Source: Weissella muntiaci
GTDB taxonomy: Bacteria; Bacillota; Bacilli; Lactobacillales; Lactobacillaceae
NCBI RefSeq assembly: GCF_008107635.1
Contig: NZ_SDGZ01000003.1
Location: forward strand, 62,001 to 126,000
DNA length: 64,000 nt
Direction: 5' to 3'
The notes under the pieces were generated by a model. That model saw only the letters and a program-made list of their open reading frames with translations. It did not search any database and was not told the DNA's origin. Made by a program: the position numbers and the translations under genes. Every line of letters begins with the position of its first letter. The first letter of the stretch is position 1. Below are positions 27,208 through 35,632 of the stretch, piece by piece.

Positions 27208-28989
27208 TTATTTGAAGCTATTGAACAGCTTGTTGAAGAATGACATTACAGGATTAGTTGTTCCTGTACTTGGTAGATCCTTGGCTGGTGCTTCAACTGG
27301 AGTATCTAACTTTGGAGTCGTATTTTCGACTGTATTTGAATCCGTTTCGACCTGGTTACTAGATTCATGACCGGTGTTTTTAATATCTGCTCCATCAACA
27401 TTGACCTGACCAGTGATTACAATGTAGTCCTTTGCAAATGCCTTTGATTTATCAGCATTTTGCTGAGCCAGGTAAGTGTCCTTTGCTGTGCCCGTGAAGG
27501 TTTGTCCATCATTATTAAGTTCCCAATTAGTTGAATCATCTTGGCCATTTGCATTGTAAGCCTTGGCAGACTTGAAGGAAACACCATCAGGCAAAGTGTC
27601 AGAGATAACATCATCTTTAATATCATCTTGTCGGTTCGCTGGAAGATCACTACTCTTTAGTACATAAGAAATAGTGTCCCCGTTTTTAACCTCCTCGCCA
27701 TCAATCGAAGTATTCGAATCACTACCATCTGTTTCCCCTGCCTGGACATCTTTGGCCAAAGTAGGAACTTCAAATTGTTGATAATTGGCCGATATGTCTG
27801 GAAGTACCGGCTTAACGGCAGTCGGCGCAATTGTGTCTGTTGCGGTCATAATATGATTAAATGTCGAATGAAGATTTGCATTACCTTGTGGCTCTTGACC
27901 TTCTGCCACACCTGATTCTCCGACCCAAATCGAAGCACCATTATTCACTAGGTAAGTAACACCTTCTTTTGTAATTGCTTCAGGTGATTCGTCTGAGATA
28001 CCAGGCTGGGCTGTACCGATCTTACCGGCAAAGCCTTTTTGAACTTTCTTAGTGGCCGTTCCAAACAACTGTTGCAATGTTGGCTCAAGAATTGTGTCCT
28101 TATTCATGAAAGTAGCAACTACACCTTTATCAGGCGCCGTAAATTCTGCCCTAATTCCATCTTGAAAATTCAAAGAACCGATTGTCCAATAGAATTTTTT
28201 ATCATAGTTCTTTCCATTGTCGGCATAAGTATAACTGAGTGTTTCTTTCATAGCCGTGATACCACCGATACCGACGTTATCTACAAAGTTGGAATAAACA
28301 AAGCCTCCTGGATTACCGTCAGTATTCGTAGATGCTTGACCATCACTGAGTGTAATCTTCGCATTCAACTGACGGCCGCTTTCTTTATCAGTTGCTACGT
28401 TTTTCCAATTAAATGAATAACTTCCGCTAGCATCTTCCTTAATTTTTATTCCATAAGTCTTGTCAGAGTTATAGTCATTTTGAGAATTCAATCCTCCATC
28501 GTAGTTAGAATCAATAGTTTGCAAACTATCCCGATCACTATTAATTGTAAAGGGCTGTTCGTAAGCTAACTGTCCTGGTTGCAGTGGGTCGTTCGGATTG
28601 GCGTCATCCAATTGCCCCTTCACAGCATCATTGTAATCTGACGTATCTTTTGCATATTTATCGAGGGCAGCGTTTATCGAATCAGCTTGTGAATCCTCAT
28701 CCTTTGTTGCAGCGTCAGCAAGACTTTTAGCCTTATCCGCTGTCGTTACGGTTGTCGTGGTTTTACTTTTTACTTCGATGCCAAAATCCTTTGATTTTGC
28801 CCTTGCTACTGCTTTATCTAATTTTGAACTATCTGGTGAAACAATAGTCGCTTTAGGAGCAGTTACGCCTTTAGATGAGTCATTTGAACCAGTTGTACTC
28901 TCCGCAAACGCTGAAATTTGTCCAGCTGCGACTCCCATGAGCATGGTTGTAATTGCCACACTAGTAGCCACTTTGATTCCCTTTGACAT
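27208..28989 (-). CDS. Large LPSTG surface adhesin with isopeptide-type domain (aggregation-substance-like)
   Basis: The protein has about 593 residues. A signal peptide (AFAES near residue 30) is followed by a central region resembling GbpC/Spa lectin-like adhesin domains (about 130-400, NFQDGIRAEFTAPDKG, GVTYLVNNGASIWVGES). Next comes an SspB/fimbrial isopeptide-forming domain (about 410-560, starting FEVPTLAKDVQAGE with a reactive-Lys candidate and YIVITGQVNV). It ends in LPSTG and a short hydrophobic tail. This layout resembles PrgB/antigen I/II adhesins, which promote mating aggregates on conjugative plasmids. The second in-frame ATG (28989) is preferred for ribosome-site spacing; 28995 is possible. 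Confidence 0.8.
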   Translation of the reverse strand: MSKGIKVATSVAITTMLMGVAAGQISAFAESTTGSNDSSKGVTAPKATIVSPDSSKLDKAVARAKSKDFGIEVKSKTTTTVTTADKAKSLADAATKDEDSQADSINAALDKYAKDTSDYNDAVKGQLDDANPNDPLQPGQLAYEQPFTINSDRDSLQTIDSNYDGGLNSQNDYNSDKTYGIKIKEDASGSYSFNWKNVATDKESGRQLNAKITLSDGQASTNTDGNPGGFVYSNFVDNVGIGGITAMKETLSYTYADNGKNYDKKFYWTIGSLNFQDGIRAEFTAPDKGVVATFMNKDTILEPTLQQLFGTATKKVQKGFAGKIGTAQPGISDESPEAITKEGVTYLVNNGASIWVGESGVAEGQEPQGNANLHSTFNHIMTATDTIAPTAVKPVLPDISANYQQFEVPTLAKDVQAGETDGSDSNTSIDGEEVKNGDTISYVLKSSDLPANRQDDIKDDVISDTLPDGVSFKSAKAYNANGQDDSTNWELNNDGQTFTGTAKDTYLAQQNADKSKAFAKDYIVITGQVNVDGADIKNTGHESSNQVETDSNTVENTTPKLDTPVEAPAKDLPSTGTTNPVMSFFNKLFNSFK

Positions 28990-29016
28990 ATTCATTTCCT
29001 CTTCTCTTCCTAGGTT

Positions 29017-29880
29017 TTACCTATTAAACGCTGGAAACAATGACTTCTCGTAGTCAGTTGCTCCATTGAAACTAACTGCCTTAATCAAATGAGCAGTCAT
29101 GATAATTCGATTTTCAGGGTGACTATTCCAAGCTCCTGGTTCATCACAAGTTGCCAAAACTAATCGAGGATCTTCTCCATTAGTTACATCGTCAGCAACC
29201 TTTCCGCCACCCTTGTAAGAAATGACCTGACGGCCTTTCACACTGTCTGATTCTTTATAAAACTGATAAACAAGGATATTTTTCCCGTTGCTGAGATAAG
29301 CTTTAGGTTCTTGATTAACATCAATGCCTTTCTGCATTGGCGAAAACATTAACGATCCACCACCGTAGCCTACATTGTGTGCTGCAAGTCCATAGGTTCC
29401 TTGGCCCATCACTTGATTTGGTTTGATTGTTCCTGCACCATAAGCCAAAACTTTGTTAGAAGCACCCTCATTGATTTGTAGCGTTTTAATAGGTGTTGAT
29501 ACACCATTTTGCTTGGGAACGGCGATATATCCATCGAAACTGAGCTTTTCTGGCAAATTACGGTAGTTTTGAAGAGTCTTTGCATCCGGAATATCGCCAT
29601 TTTGATCAAAAGAAATATCCTTATTAGCTAACTTCTCAGCATGTGTACTTGCGTGATGCTTAGTCTTTGAATCTGCCTTCTGATTTGCCGAGACTTGTTG
29701 CTCAATTTGATGGTGATTAATGAGGACGTATCCACTGACTGCACCAATTCCAACTGTCAAAATAGCTACGACAATCCATAATCGTTTAAGCCACTTATTC
29801 ATCGACTTCTTAAATGGACGCTTTGAATTTTTCTTTATGGGCTTCTTTGGCCCACTTCCATCTACTACGTGAAATGCCAT
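29017..29880 (-). CDS. Sortase
   Basis: The 287-residue transpeptidase has one N-terminal membrane helix (about 30-53), a linker, and the sortase barrel. Catalytic His is in YGLAAHNVGYGGG (about residue 168), Cys in LVLATCDEPG (about 245) and Arg in NRIIMTAHLI (about 263). It would attach the LPITG and LPSTG proteins encoded immediately downstream to the wall. The start lies 2 nt after the stop of the 784-residue gene, so it belongs to the transfer operon. It resembles class A-type enzymes, although the class was not determined rigorously. Confidence 0.9.
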   Translation of the reverse strand: MAFHVVDGSGPKKPIKKNSKRPFKKSMNKWLKRLWIVVAILTVGIGAVSGYVLINHHQIEQQVSANQKADSKTKHHASTHAEKLANKDISFDQNGDIPDAKTLQNYRNLPEKLSFDGYIAVPKQNGVSTPIKTLQINEGASNKVLAYGAGTIKPNQVMGQGTYGLAAHNVGYGGGSLMFSPMQKGIDVNQEPKAYLSNGKNILVYQFYKESDSVKGRQVISYKGGGKVADDVTNGEDPRLVLATCDEPGAWNSHPENRIIMTAHLIKAVSFNGATDYEKSLFPAFNR

Positions 29881-29882
29881 AA

Positions 29883-32237
29883 CTAGTTACCTGCCTGTGC
29901 TTCACCGATCGCCATCCACAAATCAGAACTGTGATTTGGATTAGCTTGGGCCAACAATTTTGCGTCAGAGATATTACCACTCGCTATCAATCTCTTTCCA
30001 ACCAACAAAACGCGACTATTTGTACCTAAGTCCTTGTTATAGAAAGATTGGTAATAGACCTTTAGCGAATTATTAGCGATATCTTGATCAAGACTTTCAA
30101 AAGACGTATCTGAAGCTGACGATTTACTCGTTTGAGTGTTTTCATCTGAAGCAGTATTAGCTTTCTCTGATGACTCAGTTGACGACTTGCTGCTAGACAA
30201 TACAATTTGACGAGACTTCTTCTCATAACTTGCCTGAGCCGCCTTGGCAGTCGCAACAGCCGAATCAGCCTTTGCATTTGATGCCTGTACATAGTGGAAA
30301 CCATACACACCAGCTCCAAAAACACCAATAATTCCGGCACTTGTAAGCATTCCACGAACAAAGCCATGCTTCTTTTGTGGCGCTGAAGATTGGGTTTCTG
30401 ATGCAGCTGACTTTGGACCACCATTAAGATTTGCGACTAAAGCAGTTGTTAATTGTTGCTGCGATTGATCTGAAAGTCGCCGAGCGGTAGACTCCGCCTC
30501 ACTTTGCGCATTCTGATACTTAAGTTGCAGATCTTCATTTGCTGCACGGAGGTCTGCTATGCGTTGATCCAATCTCGCTTGAGTTTCAGCGAATGAGTTA
30601 TTCTTCTGAGTTAATGCGGTATTTTGTTCCTGTAATTTCACAATCCCAGCATGTTCAACTTCAGTCTTTTGCATCTCTTGACGTTTTGCTGCCAGATCCT
30701 TTGCTTCTTGAACGGCTTTTTCGTGAATCTCTTGGAGTTCCACCGACTTTTGCTCCAATTGAGTCTTTAATTGCTTAAAGGCTTCTGTCATTTGACCGTT
30801 AGCATGTTGTAAGTAAGCTGTTGCCTGCATAGCAATTTGCTGTTCAGTCTTACGGACCAAATCCTCATTGAGCTGCTTAACTTCTGTTTCAGCGTATAAC
30901 TGCTGTTCAGCAATTAAGTTGTTCGCTTCAGCGACAATGCTGTCATGCAATGCAATTTGGTTTTGTTTGACCTTTGCGTCCTTACTAACTTGGTAATTTT
31001 TCTCTAGCTCCTGGAGTTGGCGCTCATGTCGCTGATTTTCAGCTTGAACATCATCTTGGTAATTTGCCTCCAGAGCATTAAGTTCTTTACTCTGACAGTC
31101 CGAAAATTCTTCTTGGAGCTTGGACGTAACCTTAGCTTTTACTTTCTCCTGCCAATCTCCACTCACGAAATCGCTCGCAGTTTTAGTTACGTTAACTGCT
31201 GCCGCAACCTCAACCAACTTTGTCCGAATGGTGTTCGTTAGCTGGTTGGCTGACAATTTTAAAAATTCGTTGGCTTCTTTATACTCCAACTCTAATTGAG
31301 CATTTACATAGCTATCGTCAATAGCAGTGAAACTTTCACCTTCAAAACCACCTTGCAAAGGAAATTGCGGAGCTTCTACATTAAATCCCTGCATTAGCTT
31401 TGAAATTGTACTTTGCGAATTTGATGTTGGCTTTGGTTCGCCGTTTGCATCGCTAGCTGGAGCTTGAAGTACGGGTTTAGCTCCATCAGAGTCACCCGCT
31501 GGCTCAGGATTTGCACCACCCGCACTTGCACCTGACTCTTCGACTCCTGGTTCTGAAGCAGGAACTGGAGCTGGAATTGGCGCGTCACTGGCATGACTTT
31601 GAGTAGGCATAGGAAAATCACTTGTGGGTGTCTCTGATTCTGTTACTTTTGTTTGCGTACTGGACTGAATTGATTCTCCAATTACCGCTTTACTAGGCAA
31701 GATAGTAAGCTGCTTATTGTGTTCAAGCGCATCAATATACTCATCTTCACTTGGTAACTTAGGTAAATCACCTGCATCAAAATTTGCCAGTTCCTGTGCA
31801 CCTGCGATCAATTCTTCAAAGGCATTAGTTAGTAATCCATACGAGGTATCCTCGTCTAACCTAGTCTCTTCATCGTTAATGGTGTTTCTAACAGTCTCAA
31901 TAACGAAATTACTTGAGTTAGGTGATATTTCTGCATCCATCCAGGTCAACCCTGATTCATTCGGACGTTTCTTACCAGCCTCTTGATGCAAGTAAGTTAC
32001 TGTTCCCAATGGAACAATTGCCCCAGACGGAATTGAAATCTTTTGTCTTATTTGCTCAGTTAGAGCTCTTAGATCCTTTAAGGATAATTGTGGCCAAGTA
32101 TCTGTGATCGACCCTGTATCTTCTACAATCTCCTCAATAATTTCATTATCAAAATCCAAGACACCGTCCTGAATTTCTGCAAAATACGGTCCTAATTCAC
32201 TTGTAGGATGCCGCTTAAAACTTTTCCACTTACTCAT
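29883..32237 (-). CDS. Coiled-coil protein with one membrane helix, conjugation-associated, unknown
   Basis: The protein has 784 residues and no recognised family. The N-terminal 170 residues look folded (SELGPYFAEIQDGVLDFDNE). A Pro/Ser/Glu-rich linker follows (about 190-275), then some 280 residues of heptad-rich coiled coil (about 310-590, rich in Gln/Glu/Lys/Ala). After it come one membrane helix (GMLTSAGIIGVFGAGVYGFHY, about 640-660), another Ser/Thr-rich linker and a small C-terminal domain (about 715-784). Topology suggests a long cytoplasmic rod with a small external domain. It lies between the pilin and sortase genes and is translationally close to both. It may be a scaffold of the mating channel. 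Confidence 0.65.
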   Translation of the reverse strand: MSKWKSFKRHPTSELGPYFAEIQDGVLDFDNEIIEEIVEDTGSITDTWPQLSLKDLRALTEQIRQKISIPSGAIVPLGTVTYLHQEAGKKRPNESGLTWMDAEISPNSSNFVIETVRNTINDEETRLDEDTSYGLLTNAFEELIAGAQELANFDAGDLPKLPSEDEYIDALEHNKQLTILPSKAVIGESIQSSTQTKVTESETPTSDFPMPTQSHASDAPIPAPVPASEPGVEESGASAGGANPEPAGDSDGAKPVLQAPASDANGEPKPTSNSQSTISKLMQGFNVEAPQFPLQGGFEGESFTAIDDSYVNAQLELEYKEANEFLKLSANQLTNTIRTKLVEVAAAVNVTKTASDFVSGDWQEKVKAKVTSKLQEEFSDCQSKELNALEANYQDDVQAENQRHERQLQELEKNYQVSKDAKVKQNQIALHDSIVAEANNLIAEQQLYAETEVKQLNEDLVRKTEQQIAMQATAYLQHANGQMTEAFKQLKTQLEQKSVELQEIHEKAVQEAKDLAAKRQEMQKTEVEHAGIVKLQEQNTALTQKNNSFAETQARLDQRIADLRAANEDLQLKYQNAQSEAESTARRLSDQSQQQLTTALVANLNGGPKSAASETQSSAPQKKHGFVRGMLTSAGIIGVFGAGVYGFHYVQASNAKADSAVATAKAAQASYEKKSRQIVLSSSKSSTESSEKANTASDENTQTSKSSASDTSFESLDQDIANNSLKVYYQSFYNKDLGTNSRVLLVGKRLIASGNISDAKLLAQANPNHSSDLWMAIGEAQAGN

Positions 32238-32265
32238 TTTCTACTTACTCCTTATTCAAATAGAA

Positions 32266-32634
32266 CTAGAACGACCAACTCCAAGTGAATGAACCACCAC
32301 CGCCAGTTACAGCTTTGATGATGAAAGCAACCACAGTTACGAATAGCAAGGCTCCTGCAATTCCAAAAAGAGAGTACATAAGTCTTTTTTGACCTTGTTG
32401 GGTCAACCAAGAAATACCGGACGTGATTGACAAAATACCAACTATTCCGCCTATCGCCCCGACTACAATAGTGGCAACAATCAGATAAGTAATGATTGTT
32501 GAGGCAGTGTCCTTCGTACTATTAGTTAACTCAGCTGCAAATACTGAAGAATTTGCAGTTAAAAATGCCATAACACTAGCTGACAGGGCTGTCATAGTGG
32601 TGCGCCATTCAAAGCGCTTTATTCCAACATTCAT
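32266..32634 (-). CDS. VirB2/TrbC-like pilin candidate
   Basis: The 122-residue protein starts MNVGIKRFEWRTTMTALSAS, chosen for GGAGG 9 nt upstream. It has a cleavable signal peptide ending near VFAA-E (about residue 34) and two hydrophobic helices (about 45-70 and 85-110) separated by a short basic loop, QQGQKRL. This is the size and topology of VirB2-type pilins of type IV secretion systems. The Gly-rich end TGGGGSFTWSWSF is unusual. It has its own motif-bearing promoter, fitting a need for high expression. Confidence 0.75.
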   Translation of the reverse strand: MNVGIKRFEWRTTMTALSASVMAFLTANSSVFAAELTNSTKDTASTIITYLIVATIVVGAIGGIVGILSITSGISWLTQQGQKRLMYSLFGIAGALLFVTVVAFIIKAVTGGGGSFTWSWSF

Positions 32635-32682
32635 AATGTTGTACCTCCAAAAAATTTTAGTTTGCACTTAATGTGCACCCAT

Positions 32683-32723
32683 AAATTAACAAATATATTT
32701 AGCTTCAAAATTTTTTGCGCCAA
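32683..32723 (-). promoter_or_regulatory. Transfer-operon promoter motif, copy 3 (pilin)
   Basis: On the minus strand TTGGCGCAAAAAATTTT starts at 32723. 29 nt after TTGGCG comes TAATTT (32683-32688), a -10-like hexamer at the same distance as in the other two copies (40161-40201 and 52508-52548). Another possible -10, TATATT, lies closer. A terminator hairpin directly abuts the T run in front of it. Confidence 0.5.
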
Positions 32724-32750
32724 AAAAAAAGACGTAACCAAAGTTACGTC
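32722..32750 (-). terminator. Terminator after the 325-aa membrane protein gene
   Basis: GACGTAAC / GTTACGTC forms an 8-bp stem with a 4-nt loop followed by nine T on the minus strand. The T run continues straight into the GGCGCAA motif of the pilin promoter. Confidence 0.85.
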
Positions 32751-32767
32751 CAAAGTTGGATCTATTT

Positions 32768-33745
32768 TTAATAATGTTTCTTCTGTAAAAATCTTACGTA
32801 TGTCCCGTTTTCAACAATCGTACCTTCATCTGCATGTGTGAAATTCACTGATAGTTGCTCTTTAAGCTCCTTTATCAGCTTTTTCTTATCTGCATCCGTA
32901 ACTCCAATTGAGAGTGCGTGCTGCTCGATTAAATCATGCTTACGTAAGAAATTTAGCAAGTTCTTTGCAAGTTGGTCTTTAAATGAGTATTCAGGAATAG
33001 AGTCTAGTGACCTATTCACTTCTTTATCCTCAACTATCTGAACTGCCCACTCAGGCAATTGACCTTTCAGGAACAAATACTTAATCAACGTTTGTACATT
33101 GATATTCATCTGGATGATATCGTCATAGTTGTCCTCAAGCAGCTTCGAAACAGCTGCACGGTCGATATCGTAAATATAAGGGATCGTCACTGTGTCTTGC
33201 TGTTGACTATGTTGATCCCAAAATTCCTCTTGCTTTTTGAAAACTAGAACTCTGGGAATAAAGAATGGAATTCTTCGGTTAAAAGGGAGTTTTGTAGTCA
33301 AATAAGTAACCCAGATAGGGGTGAAAATATGATTTTCACCTAATATTGCACCTAATCCACCAAAAAAAGTTATAACGAATGCGATTGGCAGTGCGAAGTA
33401 GATGTACCATTGCACTATCACAGATGTGAAGTTTGAAGATGTGATTGTATTAGTAATATCGCCTTGCAGACTTGTAAAAATTTGTAAAAAAACGATCAGA
33501 AGCCAGACCTTAAAACTTAATATTAATTCGGTCATGACCCAAGATCCAGCAACTCTGATCCAGTAACTTAGATAATCAAAAATCAGACCTGGAGCATTAA
33601 AAATTACAAACAATTTTGAGTATAAAAAACTTAGGAATCTATGGTCTCCATAGAACAAAGACGCATCTGATTGTGCCTTCTCCTCGTGGTGACCTAGACC
33701 AATATATTCATCTCTGTTGACGTTTAACATTTTAAATGGAAACAT
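32768..33745 (-). CDS. Conjugation-associated membrane protein, unknown
   Basis: This 325-residue protein has three to four membrane segments between about 40 and 160 (LFVIFNAPGLIFDYL; ELILSFKVWLLIVFLQIF; WYIYFALPIAFVITFFGGLG). A soluble C-terminal half of about 160 residues (KQEEFWDQHSQQQDTVT to the end) contains helical segments such as DKKKLIKELKEQL. I do not recognise a family. It starts with TAATG overlap on the preceding gene and GGAGG, so it is part of the same transfer operon. Its position before the pilin suggests a channel or pilus-assembly role, which is inference from context only. Confidence 0.6.
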   Translation of the reverse strand: MFPFKMLNVNRDEYIGLGHHEEKAQSDASLFYGDHRFLSFLYSKLFVIFNAPGLIFDYLSYWIRVAGSWVMTELILSFKVWLLIVFLQIFTSLQGDITNTITSSNFTSVIVQWYIYFALPIAFVITFFGGLGAILGENHIFTPIWVTYLTTKLPFNRRIPFFIPRVLVFKKQEEFWDQHSQQQDTVTIPYIYDIDRAAVSKLLEDNYDDIIQMNINVQTLIKYLFLKGQLPEWAVQIVEDKEVNRSLDSIPEYSFKDQLAKNLLNFLRKHDLIEQHALSIGVTDADKKKLIKELKEQLSVNFTHADEGTIVENGTYVRFLQKKHY

Positions 33746-34074
33746 TACACCCTCCCTTTGGCTTTTGCCGTATTTCGACTGTCACCATACCTGAATAGCA
33801 AACTTACAGCCATGATAAAAATAGTCATGGATAAGATCATCCAGAAAAATCCCATCGAAAATGTTTGGTAGAAGTTTCCTGGCAAATTCTTCATTTGTAA
33901 CGCCTGACTATTTATTTTACTGTCCATTTTCGGTGCCATTCGAATTGCACCAAACAATAAAATAGTTGCGATTGACCCAATTGATATAAGCCATGATTTA
34001 ATGAATGATCCTAACAATAATTTAGTCATCTTCCAGTTTCTTGACTCACTTAGCTTTTTTATTGAATTATTCAT
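33745..34074 (-). CDS. Small two-helix membrane protein of the transfer operon
   Basis: The protein has 109 residues from MNNSIKKLSESRNWKMTKLL. It has two hydrophobic helices (about 20-42 and 70-92) and a basic tail ending KAKGRV. The chosen start overlaps the stop of the upstream gene by 8 nt with no good ribosome site of its own, suggesting translational coupling; the longer frame to 34140 lies deep in that gene. I see no recognisable family. It is one of a chain of small membrane genes (33745-35609) in the secretion operon. Confidence 0.6.
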   Translation of the reverse strand: MNNSIKKLSESRNWKMTKLLLGSFIKSWLISIGSIATILLFGAIRMAPKMDSKINSQALQMKNLPGNFYQTFSMGFFWMILSMTIFIMAVSLLFRYGDSRNTAKAKGRV

Positions 34075-34663
34075 AAAGTGTACTATCTGTATTAACAGAC
34101 AAATCTCCCTTTTTAGAAATATTAGTAATCTTGTTATCACTTCGATTGAACGTTACATCATATAGCGCTTGTCCAGTACCCGCTTTCTTATCTGCATAGT
34201 TGGCAGAATATGAGACATAGACTGAACCAGTGACTTCAGTATCATTTAACGTTGCTGGGAAGAATTTAAGACTAGTAAATTTGCTCTGCAACTCTAACTG
34301 CTTAACCTTTTTGTAGGGATCAGATTCAAAGATTTTTTCATCCGTAAGAACATCTGAGCTAGCAACATTCCTCAAACTTTTTGCTCTGTTGTTATACTCT
34401 TGCTGATTCTCAAAGGTATAATAACCATCAAAAAAATCATTTAATGCATCAAGACTATTTGAAATGCCAGGACGCTTGGATTTCTTTTCTTTTGCCTCAT
34501 CAATCACAAGATCTTCTGATTTTTTATGAGTCATTTGAATTTTGTCGTTGATACTAGCCTTCTGATTATTTGTATCAATAACACTGACCGTTAGAAATGT
34601 TAGCGAGATTAATGAAAATACAGCTATTACTATTGTGAGAATTGAATCATTGTGCTTTTTCAT
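34067..34663 (-). CDS. Membrane-anchored protein of the transfer operon, VirB8-like topology
   Basis: The protein has about 198 residues from MKKHNDSILTIVIAVFSLIS. There is one N-terminal membrane helix (about 7-28) and then a soluble domain of about 165 residues, with a charged segment followed by strands (TGSVYVSYSANYADKKAG; ALYDVTFNRSDNKITNI). Short cytoplasmic tail, single helix and an external alpha/beta domain is the topology of VirB8-type channel proteins. Fold similarity is not proven. GGGGG sits 6 nt before the start. It overlaps the preceding gene by 17 nt. Confidence 0.6.
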   Translation of the reverse strand: MKKHNDSILTIVIAVFSLISLTFLTVSVIDTNNQKASINDKIQMTHKKSEDLVIDEAKEKKSKRPGISNSLDALNDFFDGYYTFENQQEYNNRAKSLRNVASSDVLTDEKIFESDPYKKVKQLELQSKFTSLKFFPATLNDTEVTGSVYVSYSANYADKKAGTGQALYDVTFNRSDNKITNISKKGDLSVNTDSTLYE

Positions 34664-35192
34664 CATTAACCCCCGCATTCGTCAGTAGCTTGATCTCAGT
34701 CACTTTATTATTCTTAACAGTTGCAAGCACTGTATAAGAAACATCCTGAGCACCATCTTGCTTAACTAATAATGATCCTAATGCATCTACTACATTTGAA
34801 TTCTCAACCCTCTGTGACATTGAAACGTCTTGTAGAACAACCTTTGCTGAATATTGTCCTTCTGCCCCGAGAACGCTTTGCAGGGCTTGAAATGATGAGT
34901 CACTTCCATATTTCTTATATGAGATGCCAGATGCCTCTGGCGATTTAGTCAGATCATTATTTGAATTGGTAATAAAATTGTCTAAGACATTAAATTTTTC
35001 ACTTAAGTCAGGTAATTCATCAACTGCTTCTGATCTCACATTTTCAAAATTTTCTCGCTTTGACGCCATTACTTGATTTGCTTTTACTAGATCATTTTTA
35101 CTGTGATCAATGCTTGATAATTCCACAAACCCAATTAGTAGACTCAATACACCAATTAACCCCAACAATGTATTAATTATCTTTTTACTCAT
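34647..35192 (-). CDS. Membrane-anchored protein of the transfer operon, related in layout to its neighbour
   Basis: This 181-residue protein has one N-terminal membrane helix (about 5-25, NTLLGLIGVLSLLIGF), a polar spacer and a C-terminal strand-rich domain (SAKVVLQDVSMSQRVENSN; DVSYTVLATVKNNKVTEI). Its layout matches the adjacent 198-residue protein, including the closing 'V-T-x-I' strand pattern, so the two may be diverged paralogues that form a hetero-oligomer. No family is recognised. TGGAG precedes the ATG, and the gene overlaps its downstream neighbour by 17 nt. Confidence 0.6.
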   Translation of the reverse strand: MSKKIINTLLGLIGVLSLLIGFVELSSIDHSKNDLVKANQVMASKRENFENVRSEAVDELPDLSEKFNVLDNFITNSNNDLTKSPEASGISYKKYGSDSSFQALQSVLGAEGQYSAKVVLQDVSMSQRVENSNVVDALGSLLVKQDGAQDVSYTVLATVKNNKVTEIKLLTNAGVNDEKAQ

Positions 35193-35204
35193 AATTAACT
35201 CCAG

Positions 35205-35609
35205 TTACTCACCTTTCAGAATATCTTTAACCAAGTCATTGTCTGTGCCCTCATATCTTCGATATTCTCTGCCATTGTGTAGCTGCATAATCGTTGGAGT
35301 AGAGGTCAGATTGAACTGCTTAATTAAGTAGCGATTCTGAGACTTTTTTAGATCAACCACGATATATCTAACATGATTGCTATTTGCCTTGATTGTTTTC
35401 TTGACGGTGTTCTTGATGGCTTCGCAATCAGAACAACCAGTCTTATGAAATACAATCACAACGTTTTCTTTATTTTTTACTGCCGATTCAATCAGAGATT
35501 TTGGATTGTCAGAGTCAGGATATGAGATTGACTTACTATAAAAAATTGCACTCAATCCGCCTAAAAATATGCCGACAATGACAATTAATAATTTGACCCA
35601 CTTACTCAT
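35205..35609 (-). CDS. Membrane-anchored thioredoxin-like protein
   Basis: The 134-residue protein has an N-terminal membrane helix (about 5-25) followed by a thioredoxin fold with the active-site motif HKTGCSDCEAIK (CxxC at about residues 58-61) and the cis-Pro region LTSTPTIMQL. It would face the outside and act as a thiol oxidoreductase or disulfide isomerase. Gram-positive conjugation operons often carry such a protein, perhaps to fold channel components. GAGGTGA precedes the ATG. It lies 13 nt upstream of the paired membrane-anchored genes. Confidence 0.82.
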   Translation of the reverse strand: MSKWVKLLIVIVGIFLGGLSAIFYSKSISYPDSDNPKSLIESAVKNKENVVIVFHKTGCSDCEAIKNTVKKTIKANSNHVRYIVVDLKKSQNRYLIKQFNLTSTPTIMQLHNGREYRRYEGTDNDLVKDILKGE

Positions 35610-35632
35610 TAGCTTTCACCTCTCCTCTTAAA

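Noticed and set aside
32705-32730. GGCGCAA motif as a relaxase nick site
   Set aside because: It occurs three times, each at a fixed distance before a -10 box and a transfer gene, which fits a promoter element better than a single oriT nick site.
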